A stretch of DNA of 13,541 nucleotides from Gammaproteobacteria bacterium (lineage in GTDB: Bacteria > Pseudomonadota > Gammaproteobacteria > DSM-26407): contig JAQVKR010000023.1 of the NCBI GenBank assembly GCA_028694565.1, forward strand, positions 1-13,541, in the 5' to 3' direction. Below the pieces are notes generated by a model. It saw only the letters and a list, made by a program, of their open reading frames with translations. It searched no databases and was not told the DNA's origin. Both the position numbers and the translations under genes were made by a program. Positions 1-6,905 of the stretch are shown one piece after another. Each line of letters starts with the position of its first letter. The stretch's first letter is position 1.

Positions 1-39
1 GCCGGGACCCCGCACCGTCCCGGCGCCGCCGACACGTGA
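1..39 (+). CDS. Possible 3' end of an upstream gene (partial)
   Basis: Frame 1 is open from the window edge and ends at a TGA at 37-39, whose last base is the A of the nadD ATG (TGATG overlap). The visible residues are AGTPHRPGAADT. A one-base stop/start overlap is typical of co-translated operon genes, and nadD has no visible ribosome binding site of its own. In relatives the upstream gene is usually proA or holA, but twelve residues are too few to identify it. The open frame may be chance, because frames 2 and 3 are also open here. Confidence 0.35.
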   Translation, partial: AGTPHRPGAADT

Positions 40-665
40 TGATCGGCATTCTCGGCGGCACCTTCGACCCCATCCACTACGGCCACCTGCGCACGGCGCT
101 GGAACTCCGGCAGATGCTGGGCCTGGAGGAGGTCCGGCTCGTTCCCTGCCGGGTGCCCCCCCACCGGGGGAGCCCGGCGGCCCCGGCGGAGCTGCGCCTG
201 GCCATGGTGCGGGCGGCCTGCGCCGGGGAGCCGCGGCTGGTGGCCGACGACCGGGAGCTGCGGCGCGACGGCCCCTCCTACACGGTGGACACCCTTGCCG
301 AGCTGCGGCGGGAGCGGCCGCGCACGCCCCTCGGGCTGATCCTGGGAGTGGACGCCTTCCTGGGCCTGCCCGCCTGGCACCGCTGGGAGGAGCTGCTGGA
401 GCGGGCCCATCTGCTGGTGGTGGAGCGGCCCGGCTGGGAGCCGCCGCGGGCGGGCCCGGTGGCGGAACTGCTGCGCGCGCGCCGGGTCGGGGAGGTGACC
501 GACCTGGCCGGGCGCGAGGCCGGCGGCATCCTGCTGTGCGCGGTCACCCGGCTGGACATCTCCGCCACGGCCATCCGGGCCCAGGTGGCCGCGAACCGGA
601 GTCCGCGCTTCCTGCTCCCGGATTCCGTGCTGGCGCTGATTGAGGCGCGCGGCTGTTATCGCTGA
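39..665 (+). CDS. nadD: Nicotinate-nucleotide adenylyltransferase
   Basis: NadD transfers AMP from ATP to nicotinate mononucleotide, giving deamido-NAD in the cytoplasmic NAD synthesis pathway. The N-terminus carries the nucleotidyltransferase signature GGTFDPIHYGH (residues 6-16 from the ATG at 39), with the HxGH-type catalytic histidines. The C-terminal ISATAIR (residues 174-180) matches the family's ISxTxxR ATP-binding motif. At 208 residues it has normal family length. A GTG at 36 directly precedes the ATG and would add one residue. I prefer the ATG because an upstream frame stops at 37-39, giving a TGATG junction. No Shine-Dalgarno sequence is visible, so translation probably relies on coupling. 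nadD followed by rsfS and rlmH is a widely conserved order. Confidence 0.96.
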   Translation: MIGILGGTFDPIHYGHLRTALELRQMLGLEEVRLVPCRVPPHRGSPAAPAELRLAMVRAACAGEPRLVADDRELRRDGPSYTVDTLAELRRERPRTPLGLILGVDAFLGLPAWHRWEELLERAHLLVVERPGWEPPRAGPVAELLRARRVGEVTDLAGREAGGILLCAVTRLDISATAIRAQVAANRSPRFLLPDSVLALIEARGCYR

Positions 666-669
666 AACC

Positions 670-686
670 GGCGCCCTACGGGCGCC
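670..686 (+). other. Small perfect hairpin between nadD and rsfS
   Basis: GGCGCCC (670-676) and GGGCGCC (680-686) are perfect complements around a TAC loop. The stem starts five bases after the nadD stop. No T-run follows, so it is not a classical intrinsic terminator. It could be an mRNA processing or stability element. A chance origin is possible at this GC content. Confidence 0.35.
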
Positions 687-710
687 ACGAGAGGAAACAG
701 AAACGATCCC

Positions 711-1070
711 ATGGAGACTGAAGCACTGGAACGGCTGGTGGTCGAGGCCCTGGAGGAGCTCAAGGGCGAGGATATCCGCGTGCTCGACGTGCGCAACATC
801 ACCAGCATCACCGACCTGATGATCATCGCCAGCGGCAACGTGGATCGCCACGTGAAGTCCCTGGCCGACAACGTGGTGGCGCGGGCCAAGGAACACGGCG
901 TCCAGCCCCTCGGCGCCGAGGGACTGGATTCGGGGGAGTGGGCGCTGGTGGATCTCGGCGACGTGGTGGTGCATGTGATGCAGCCGCGGATCCGCGACTT
1001 CTACCAGCTCGAGAAGCTCTGGGAGCAGCCCGCCGCGCAGAGCCACGAGCCCCGCGGGCAGGGGGACTGA
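711..1070 (+). CDS. rsfS: Ribosomal silencing factor RsfS
   Basis: RsfS (Iojap/DUF143 family) binds ribosomal protein uL14 on the large subunit and blocks joining of the 30S subunit, lowering translation in starvation or stationary phase. The 119-residue product shows the family pattern: an N-terminal helix ([18 protein letters not shown]), the [10 protein letters not shown] strand with following helix, GDVVVHVM near residue 84, and [11 protein letters not shown] near the end. The family is usually about 105-120 residues, so it is full length, with a short hydrophilic tail. A purine-rich GAGGAA lies at 691-696, a rather long spacing from the ATG. It sits 45 bases after nadD and 7 bases before rlmH, the standard gene order. 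Confidence 0.95.
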   Translation: METEALERLVVEALEELKGEDIRVLDVRNITSITDLMIIASGNVDRHVKSLADNVVARAKEHGVQPLGAEGLDSGEWALVDLGDVVVHVMQPRIRDFYQLEKLWEQPAAQSHEPRGQGD

Positions 1071-1077
1071 ACCGGCC

Positions 1078-1545
1078 GTGCGCATCCACCTCATCGCCGT
1101 GGGCAAACGGATGCCCGCCTGGGTGGAGGCCGGCTACATGGAATACGCCCGGCGGCTGCCGGCGGAATGCGCCCTGGGCCTGACCGAGATAGCGGCCGGC
1201 CGACGCACCAAGGGTGCCGACCTGCGGCGCCTGACGGAGAAGGAGGGCGAGCAGATGCTCGCCGCCGTCCCCAGGGGCGCCCGGGTCATCGCCCTGGACG
1301 TGGGCGGGCGCGGCTGGAGCACCGAGCAGCTCGCCGAGCAGCTCCGCGGCTGGCTGGCCGGGGGCCGCGATCCGGCGCTGCTGGTGGGCGGCCCGGAGGG
1401 GCTGGCCCCGGCGTGCCTCGCCGCCGCCGGGGAGCGCTGGTCCCTCTCGCCGCTGACCCTGCCCCATCCGCTGGTGCGGGTGGTGCTGGCCGAGCAGATC
1501 TACCGGGCCTGGAGTCTGCTGGCCGGCCACCCCTATCATCGATGA
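1078..1545 (+). CDS. rlmH: 23S rRNA pseudouridine-1915 N3-methyltransferase
   Basis: RlmH is a SPOUT-class, SAM-dependent methyltransferase that methylates N3 of pseudouridine 1915 in helix 69 of 23S rRNA, acting on assembled 70S ribosomes. The product is 155 residues, the same as the E. coli enzyme. It begins [13 protein letters not shown], carries the SAM-binding loop LVGGPEG at residues 102-108 and the knot segment [23 protein letters not shown] split across residues of the C-terminal third, and ends HPYHR. The start is a GTG at 1078. No ATG lies in a position that keeps the conserved N-terminal strand. It follows rsfS by seven bases, so the two are very likely cotranscribed. Confidence 0.96.
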   Translation: MRIHLIAVGKRMPAWVEAGYMEYARRLPAECALGLTEIAAGRRTKGADLRRLTEKEGEQMLAAVPRGARVIALDVGGRGWSTEQLAEQLRGWLAGGRDPALLVGGPEGLAPACLAAAGERWSLSPLTLPHPLVRVVLAEQIYRAWSLLAGHPYHR

Positions 1546-1635
1546 AATCCCTGCGCGCGACGCCTCCCGGAGGCACTGCGACAGACCTGAGAGTGGCGCG
1601 CTGCCCGAGCGCCCCGTAGACCGACACCAGAGGCC

Positions 1636-3483
1636 ATGGCCCCCAAGTCCGCACTCCGGGACCACATCCGCGAGAACCGCCTGTTCCTGAACCGCACCGT
1701 GGCCGCGGGCATCGTGGTCGCCCTGCTCACGGCGGTGCTCATGGTGCGGCTGTTCTACCTGCAGGTGGTGGAGCACGACACCTACACCACGCTCTCCCAC
1801 AACAACCGGGTCAACATCGAGCCCATCGGCCCCACCCGCGGACTCATCTACGATCGCAACGGCGTGCTGCTGGCGGAGAACCGGCCCACCTTCAGCCTGG
1901 AGATCGTCCCCGAGCGGATGGAGGACCTGGAGGGCACCCTCGAGCGGCTGGCGGAGCTGATCCCCATCGAGGCGTCGGACCGGGCCCGCTTCGAGCGCGG
2001 CCTCCACCAGAAGCGCCGCTTCGAGGGGGTGCCGCTGCGGGTGCGCCTGAGCGAGGAGGAGGTGGCGCGCTTCGCCGCCAACCGCCACCGCTTTCCCGGC
2101 GTGGAGATCGAGGCCCGCCTCACCCGCCACTATCCGCTGGGCGCGCTCACCGCCCACGCGCTCGGGTTCGTGGGGCGCATCAACGAACGCGAGCTGCAGC
2201 GCATCGATCCCTCCAACTACGCCGCCACCCAGCACATCGGCAAGGTGGGCGTGGAAAAGCACTACGAGGCGCTGCTCCACGGCACCGTGGGCTACCAGCA
2301 GGTGGAGACCAACGCCCGCGGCCGGGTGCTGCGGGTGCTGGAGCGCACCCCCCCGGTCCCCGGCAGCAACCTCTACCTGAGCCTGGACAGCGGGCTGCAG
2401 CAGGTGGCCACCGAGGCGCTGGGCGAGAACCGCGGGGCCATCGTCGCCCTGGATGTGCGGACCGGCGGGGTGCTGGCACTGGTGAGCACTCCGGCCTACG
2501 ACACCAACCTGTTCGTCAACGGCATCGACCCGGAGACCTACAAGGCCCTGCAGGAGTCCCCCGACCAGCCCCTGTTCAACCGCTCCGTGCGCGGCCAGTA
2601 CCCGCCCGGCTCCACCATCAAGCCCTTCATCGCCCTGTCCGGGCTGGAATACGGGGTGACCACGCCCGAGTATGCGGTCTTCGATCCCGGCTGGTACCAG
2701 CTCAAGGGCGACAGCCACAAGTACCGCGACTGGAAGCGCTGGGGCCACGGCCTGACCGACATGCGCAAGGCCATCGTGGAGTCCTGCGACACCTACTTCT
2801 ACGATCTCGGCTTCAAGCTCGGCATCGATCGCATGCACGAGTTCCTGAGCGGCTTCAGCCTCGGCCAGGAGACCGGCATCGACATGGACGAGGAGCTGCC
2901 GGGGCTGCTGCCCTCGCGCACCTGGAAGCGGGGCGCCCGCGGCCAGCCCTGGTATCCGGGGGAGACGCTGATCACCGCCATCGGCCAGGGCTTCATGCTC
3001 ACCACCCCCCTGCAGCTGGCCAACGCCACCGCCACCCTGGCCAGCCGCGGCCACGGCATGACGCCGCGGCTGGTGCACGCCATCCAGGATCCGGACGGGG
3101 AGACCGATCTGCAGCCGCCCCGCCCCCATCCGCCGCTGGCCCTGCGCAACCCCGCCAACTGGGAGACGGTGATCGCCGCCATGGAGGCGGTGGTGCACAG
3201 TGACCGCGGCACCGCCCGCCGCATCGGCGACGACGCCGCCTATACCATCGCCGGCAAGACCGGCACCGCCCAGGTGTTCGGCATCAAGCAGGACGAGAGG
3301 TACGTGGAGGAGGAGGTGGCCCTGCGCCTGCGCGATCACGCCCTGTTCGTGGGCTTCGCCCCGGTGGAGGACCCGCGCATCGCCGTGGCGGTCGTCGTGG
3401 AGAACGGCGGCCACGGCGGCTCGATTGCCGCGCCCCTGGCCCGGGCGGTGATGGACTACTACATGGAGAACCTGCCGCAATGA
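1636..3483 (+). CDS. mrdA: Penicillin-binding protein 2, peptidoglycan DD-transpeptidase
   Basis: MrdA (PBP2) is the monofunctional class B transpeptidase of the elongasome. It cross-links new side-wall peptidoglycan in the periplasm with the glycosyltransferase RodA. The 615-residue product has a short cytoplasmic tail, one membrane anchor (about residues 20-42), a dimerisation/pedestal domain (about 60-240, with PTRGLIYDRNG near its start) and the transpeptidase domain. The active-site motifs are intact: STIK with nucleophile S326 and K329, SCD at 383-385 (SAD in E. coli PBP2), and KTG at 541-543. The ATG at 1636 fits the E. coli N-terminus. The nearby AGAGG at 1629-1633 is closer to the start than usual. 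The stop overlaps the rodA start (ATGA at 3480-3483), so the two subunits are probably made in coupled fashion. Confidence 0.97.
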   Translation: MAPKSALRDHIRENRLFLNRTVAAGIVVALLTAVLMVRLFYLQVVEHDTYTTLSHNNRVNIEPIGPTRGLIYDRNGVLLAENRPTFSLEIVPERMEDLEGTLERLAELIPIEASDRARFERGLHQKRRFEGVPLRVRLSEEEVARFAANRHRFPGVEIEARLTRHYPLGALTAHALGFVGRINERELQRIDPSNYAATQHIGKVGVEKHYEALLHGTVGYQQVETNARGRVLRVLERTPPVPGSNLYLSLDSGLQQVATEALGENRGAIVALDVRTGGVLALVSTPAYDTNLFVNGIDPETYKALQESPDQPLFNRSVRGQYPPGSTIKPFIALSGLEYGVTTPEYAVFDPGWYQLKGDSHKYRDWKRWGHGLTDMRKAIVESCDTYFYDLGFKLGIDRMHEFLSGFSLGQETGIDMDEELPGLLPSRTWKRGARGQPWYPGETLITAIGQGFMLTTPLQLANATATLASRGHGMTPRLVHAIQDPDGETDLQPPRPHPPLALRNPANWETVIAAMEAVVHSDRGTARRIGDDAAYTIAGKTGTAQVFGIKQDERYVEEEVALRLRDHALFVGFAPVEDPRIAVAVVVENGGHGGSIAAPLARAVMDYYMENLPQ

Positions 3484-4619
3484 TCGAGTCGCAGTCCGTA
3501 CGCCATCTCGGCAGCGCCAGCAGCTCCATGCACCGGCGCACGCTCAGCGAACGGCTGCACCTGGACCTGCCGCTGCTCGGGGGCCTGATCCTGCTGGCCG
3601 GCATCAGCCTCGTGGTGCTCTACAGCGCCGGCGGCCAGGACTCCGGGCTGCTGGTGCGCCAGGGCCTGCGCCTCGGGCTGGCCCTGGGGGTCATGTTCGC
3701 CCTGGCCCAGGTGCCGCCGCACCAGTACCGCCACTGGACACCGTGGCTCTACGGCCTCGGGCTGCTGCTGCTGGTGCTGGTGGAAGTGGCGGGCGACGTG
3801 GGCAAGGGCGCCCAGCGCTGGCTCGACCTGGGCCTGTTCCGGTTCCAGCCCTCGGAGATAATGAAAATCGCCCTGCCGCTGATGGTGGCGCGCCTGCTCA
3901 GCAACCACACCCTGCCGCCGGACTGGCGCTCCCTGCTCCAGGCCGGCGTGGCCATCGCCCTGCCGGTGGGGCTCATCGCCCGCCAGCCGGATCTCGGCAC
4001 CGCGCTCCTGGTGGCCAGCTCCGGGGCGTTCGTCGTGCTCCTGGCGGGCCTGCGCTGGCGCCTGGTGGGCGGCTTCGCCCTGCTGGCCGCGGCCCTGGCG
4101 CCGGTGCTGTGGATGTTCATGCACGACTACCAGCGCCAGCGGGTGCTGACCCTGCTGGATCCGGAGCGCGACCCGCTGGGCACCGGCTACCACATCATCC
4201 AGTCGAAGATCGCGGTGGGCTCCGGGGGGCTGTACGGCAAGGGCTGGCTCAACGGCACCCAGTCCCACCTGGATTTCCTGCCCGAGCGCTCCACCGACTT
4301 CATCTTCGCCGTCTACGGCGAGGAGTTCGGGATGCTGGGCGCGCTGCTCCTGCTGGCGGTGTTTCTCTACGTGGTCTACCGCGGGCTGTGGATAGCCCTC
4401 CAGGCCCAGGACAGCTTCGGGCGCCTGGTGGGCGGCAGCCTGATCCTGACCTTCTTCGTCTACCTGTTCGTCAACATGGGCATGGTCATCGGGCTGCTGC
4501 CCGTGGTGGGCGTGCCGCTGCCGCTCATCAGCTACGGCGGCACGTCGCTGGTGACCCTGATGGCCGGATTCGGCATCCTCATGTCCATCCACACCCACCG
4601 CAAGCTCCTGGCCAGCTGA
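3480..4619 (+). CDS. rodA: Rod-shape SEDS peptidoglycan glycosyltransferase RodA
   Basis: RodA is a polytopic SEDS-family polymerase that extends glycan strands from lipid II and works in complex with PBP2. The product is 379 residues, with about ten hydrophobic segments beginning near residue 30. Family signatures are GAQRWLDLGLFRFQPSEIMK, RQPDLGTALL, PERSTDFIFAVYGEEFG and PLPLISYGGTSL. The aspartate of STDF is D273 here, corresponding to the catalytic aspartate of E. coli RodA. The start at 3480 is chosen for its ATGA overlap with mrdA. An internal ATG at 3528 would remove 16 polar residues without touching the membrane core and is the only reasonable alternative. Confidence 0.97.
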   Translation: MIESQSVRHLGSASSSMHRRTLSERLHLDLPLLGGLILLAGISLVVLYSAGGQDSGLLVRQGLRLGLALGVMFALAQVPPHQYRHWTPWLYGLGLLLLVLVEVAGDVGKGAQRWLDLGLFRFQPSEIMKIALPLMVARLLSNHTLPPDWRSLLQAGVAIALPVGLIARQPDLGTALLVASSGAFVVLLAGLRWRLVGGFALLAAALAPVLWMFMHDYQRQRVLTLLDPERDPLGTGYHIIQSKIAVGSGGLYGKGWLNGTQSHLDFLPERSTDFIFAVYGEEFGMLGALLLLAVFLYVVYRGLWIALQAQDSFGRLVGGSLILTFFVYLFVNMGMVIGLLPVVGVPLPLISYGGTSLVTLMAGFGILMSIHTHRKLLAS

Positions 4620-4689
4620 GGCGGCCCGGGGATTCCGCGACCGCATCAATCTCAAGCCATTCATCAGCGTTCACTTATAACCGATTGTC

Positions 4690-4718
4690 TTGGCTTCAGA
4701 TCGGCGTTGATTTATTCT
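4690..4718 (+). promoter_or_regulatory. Candidate sigma-70 promoter for mltB-rlpA
   Basis: TTGGCT at 4690-4695 and TATTCT at 4713-4718 each match 4 of 6 consensus bases and are separated by exactly 17 bases. They lie in the only AT-rich part of the 169-base rodA-mltB gap. Transcription would start near 4725, about 65 bases before the mltB ATG. A second -10-like TATAAC at 4676-4681 lacks a convincing -35 element. Confidence 0.4.
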
Positions 4719-4727
4719 CCTGTAAAC

Positions 4728-4759
4728 AGCCGGCAACCCGGATTCCGCCGGGACCGGCT
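4728..4759 (+). other. Two-part hairpin in the mltB leader
   Basis: Outer arms AGCCGG (4728-4733) and CCGGCT (4754-4759) enclose inner arms CCCGG (4737-4741) and CCGGG (4748-4752), with a six-base loop and a 3/1 internal bulge. It lies just after the predicted transcription start and 15 bases before the AGGAG ribosome binding site. No T-run follows, which argues for an mRNA leader structure rather than a terminator. Confidence 0.35.
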
Positions 4760-4788
4760 CCGATCCAGCCTGCCAGGAGCCTGATACC

Positions 4789-5865
4789 ATGCCGGGCGCC
4801 CATCGCCGACTCCCCCTGACCGCCGCGGTGCTGCTCTCCTCCCTCCTCGGCGCCTGCGCCGGCGCCGGCACCGGCAGCGCGGAGAAGGCGCCCGCGGCCG
4901 CCGTGCCGGAGCGCCCCCCGGTGCCGGAGGTGCCCGCCGAGGAGGTCCGGGCCCGGATGGCCGTGTTCGTGGACGAACTCGCCCGGACCCACGGCTTCGA
5001 CCGCGACGAGGTCGCCGCGCTGCTCGACGGCGCCGACGTGCGCGAGGACATCCTCGCCGCCATGACCCGGCCCGCCGAGGCCAAGCCCTGGTACCGCTAC
5101 CGGCCCATCTTCCTGACCGCCGCCCGCATCCGCGACGGCGTCGCGTTCTGGAGCGAGAACGCCGCCCTGCTCGAGCGCGCCGAGGCGCGCTACGGGGTTC
5201 CGCCGGAGATCATCACCGCCATCATCGGCGTGGAGACCAGCTACGGCCGCGTCACCGGCCGCCACCGGGTGCTCGACGCGCTGGTGACCCTCGGCTTCCA
5301 CTATCCGCCCCGCGCCGAGTTCTTCCGCGGCGAGCTGGGCGAGTTCCTGCTGCTGGCGCGCGAGGAGGGGCTCGACCCGGGAAGCGTCACCGGTTCCTAC
5401 GCCGGCGCCATGGGCAAGGGCCAGTTCATTTCCAGCAGCTACCGCCACTACGCCGTGGACTTCGACGGCGATGGCCGCCGCGACCTGCTGGGCAGCACCG
5501 CCGATGCCATCGGCAGCGTGGCCAACTACTTCCGCGAGCACGGCTGGCGCACCGGCGAGGCCGTGGCGGTACCGGCGCGGGTCGACGGCGAGCCCGCGCC
5601 GGCGCTGGCGGGCGAGCGGCTGAAGCCCACCCACACGGTGGCGGATCTGCGCGCCGCCGGGGTCGAGCCCGAGGCCGCCCTCCCGGGCGCGGCGCCGGCC
5701 ACCCTCGTCACCCTGGAGCAGGAGAACGGCCCCGAGTACTGGGTGGGGCTCACCAACTTCTACGTCATCACCCGCTACAACCGCAGTCCGCTCTACGCCA
5801 TGGCCGTCTACCAGCTGAGCGAGGCGCTGCGGGAAGCCCGCGCCGGAGGGGGGACCCCGCGATGA
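4789..5865 (+). CDS. mltB: Membrane-bound lytic murein transglycosylase B (lipoprotein)
   Basis: MltB cleaves the MurNAc-GlcNAc glycosidic bond of peptidoglycan, forming 1,6-anhydro-MurNAc ends, from the periplasmic face of the outer membrane. The product is 358 residues. The first 22 form a lipoprotein signal peptide with lipobox LGAC, so C23 would be acylated. An Ala/Pro-rich linker follows to about residue 50. The catalytic glutamate is E149 in IIGVETSYG. The family core SYAGAMGKGQF is seen, with K where many homologues have Y. A DFDGDGRRDL calcium-loop-like segment and DAIGSVANYFREHGW follow. AGGAG at 4775-4779, nine bases before the ATG, supports the start. The stop overlaps the rlpA start by ATGA, giving a two-gene unit of glycan-cutting lipoproteins. 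Confidence 0.95.
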   Translation: MPGAHRRLPLTAAVLLSSLLGACAGAGTGSAEKAPAAAVPERPPVPEVPAEEVRARMAVFVDELARTHGFDRDEVAALLDGADVREDILAAMTRPAEAKPWYRYRPIFLTAARIRDGVAFWSENAALLERAEARYGVPPEIITAIIGVETSYGRVTGRHRVLDALVTLGFHYPPRAEFFRGELGEFLLLAREEGLDPGSVTGSYAGAMGKGQFISSSYRHYAVDFDGDGRRDLLGSTADAIGSVANYFREHGWRTGEAVAVPARVDGEPAPALAGERLKPTHTVADLRAAGVEPEAALPGAAPATLVTLEQENGPEYWVGLTNFYVITRYNRSPLYAMAVYQLSEALREARAGGGTPR

Positions 5866-6755
5866 GACCCCGCCTCCAGCCGGCCCTGTGCGCCCGCATC
5901 GCGCTGTTGCTGCTGCCCGCCCTCCTCGGCGCCTGCGCCGGTCCCGGCGGCCCGCGGGGGCCGCTGTCCGACGGCCCGCCCCGCAGCGACGTGGACATCG
6001 GCGCCATTCCCGACGCGGTGCCCCGCGCCGAGCCGCGCAGCCGCTACGGCAATCCCGACAGCTACGTGGTCGACGGCCGCCGCTACCGCGTCATGGACAC
6101 CGATGCCGGCTACGTGGAACGCGGCATCGCCTCCTGGTACGGCAGCAAGTTCCACGGCCGCCTCACCTCCACCCGCGAACCCTACGACATGTACTCCATG
6201 ACCGCGGCGCACAAGACCCTGCCGCTGCCCACCTACGCCCGGGTGACCAACCTGCGCAACGGCCGCTCGGTGGTGGTGCGCATCAACGACCGCGGGCCGT
6301 TCGTGGACAACCGCATCATCGACCTCTCCTACGTGGCGGCGAAGAAGCTGGACATCGTTGCCGAGGGCACCGGGCTGGTGGAGGTGCGGGTGCTGAACCC
6401 GAACGGGGAGGCGCCGGTCACGCGCGTGGCCCGCAACGCCGCCGCAACGCCGCCGCCGGCGGAGCCCCCGGGCGCCGGCTTCATCCCGGCGGCCCGGGCC
6501 GCGCCCGCGGCGGCCGGCGATCCGCAGGTGTACCTGCAGGTGGGCGCCTTCGCCGAGCGCGGCAACGCCGACAGCCTGGCCCGGCGGCTGGCCGACCGGC
6601 TCGGCACCGACATCCGCATCCATCCCGCCCGGAGCGGCGCGCAGACCCTCTACCGGGTCCGCATCGGGCCGCTCGGATCGGTGGCGGACGTGGATCGGCT
6701 CAGCGCGCGGGTCGCGGCGCTGGGCCTCGAGTCGCCCCACGTGGTGGTGGAGTAG
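5862..6755 (+). CDS. rlpA: Septal ring lytic transglycosylase RlpA (lipoprotein)
   Basis: RlpA cuts glycan strands lacking stem peptides, as shown in Pseudomonas, and acts at the septum through its SPOR domain. The 297-residue product has a lipoprotein signal with lipobox LGAC (C25). A double-psi beta-barrel domain spans about 85-178 (starting VERGIASWYGSKFHGR), then an Ala/Pro-rich linker, and a C-terminal SPOR domain about 221-297 (starting PQVYLQVGAF). The putative catalytic pair is present: E106 in REPYDMY and D143 in RINDRGPF, 37 residues apart as in the P. aeruginosa pair. The loop before E106 reads TSTREPYD, where I recall TSNGEPYD-like sequence in typical homologues. The start overlaps the mltB stop (ATGA), indicating coupled translation. 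Confidence 0.95.
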   Translation: MRPRLQPALCARIALLLLPALLGACAGPGGPRGPLSDGPPRSDVDIGAIPDAVPRAEPRSRYGNPDSYVVDGRRYRVMDTDAGYVERGIASWYGSKFHGRLTSTREPYDMYSMTAAHKTLPLPTYARVTNLRNGRSVVVRINDRGPFVDNRIIDLSYVAAKKLDIVAEGTGLVEVRVLNPNGEAPVTRVARNAAATPPPAEPPGAGFIPAARAAPAAAGDPQVYLQVGAFAERGNADSLARRLADRLGTDIRIHPARSGAQTLYRVRIGPLGSVADVDRLSARVAALGLESPHVVVE

Positions 6756-6759
6756 GCGG

Positions 6760-6790
6760 TTGGCACAACGCCGCCGTCAGGGAGTAGAAT
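6760..6790 (+). promoter_or_regulatory. Candidate sigma-70 promoter for dacA
   Basis: TTGGCA at 6760-6765 (5/6 to consensus) and TAGAAT at 6785-6790 (5/6) lie just after the rlpA stop. The spacer is 19 bases, longer than the ideal 17, which lowers confidence. Transcription would start near 6797 and give a leader of about 110 bases before the dacA ATG at 6906. Confidence 0.42.
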
Positions 6791-6806
6791 ACCCGACCTG
6801 ACCGAT

Positions 6807-6862
6807 GGCCGTGGAAACGGCCTCCCGCGCGAAGACGCCCGCTTCCGGGCGCTTCCGCGCCC
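6807..6862 (+). other. Cluster of three tetraloop hairpins in the dacA leader
   Basis: Three perfect 6-bp stems with four-base loops lie in 56 bases. GGCCGT/ACGGCC closes a GGAA loop (6807-6822, a GNRA tetraloop). CGCCCG/CGGGCG closes CTTC (6836-6851). GGGCGC/GCGCCC closes TTCC (6847-6862). The last two share 6847-6851 and cannot form together. They arise from a direct repeat of CGCTTCCG at 6840-6847 and 6850-6857. No T-run follows. Confidence 0.4.
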
Positions 6863-6905
6863 CCGGATGATTCCTGTCAATCCAACCACTGCCGAGAGGG
6901 TCGCG

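Noticed and set aside
1546..1635. Short hairpins in the rlmH-mrdA gap (GCCTC/GAGGC at 1562-1574, GGCGC/GCGCC at 1595-1613)
   Set aside because: These are five-base stems without T-runs, expected by chance at this GC content. No promoter is evident either.
823..3480. An 885-codon open frame on the minus strand, antisense to rsfS, rlmH and mrdA
   Set aside because: Its translation is low-complexity (His/Gly/Ala/Val/Gln-rich) with no family features, and the plus strand encodes three clearly recognised proteins. In GC-rich DNA such antisense frames stay open by composition alone.
6760..6775. A sigma-54 (-24/-12) promoter suggested by TTGGCAC before dacA
   Set aside because: The -12 element TTGC is missing at the required spacing, and the TAGAAT downstream fits a sigma-70 site better.
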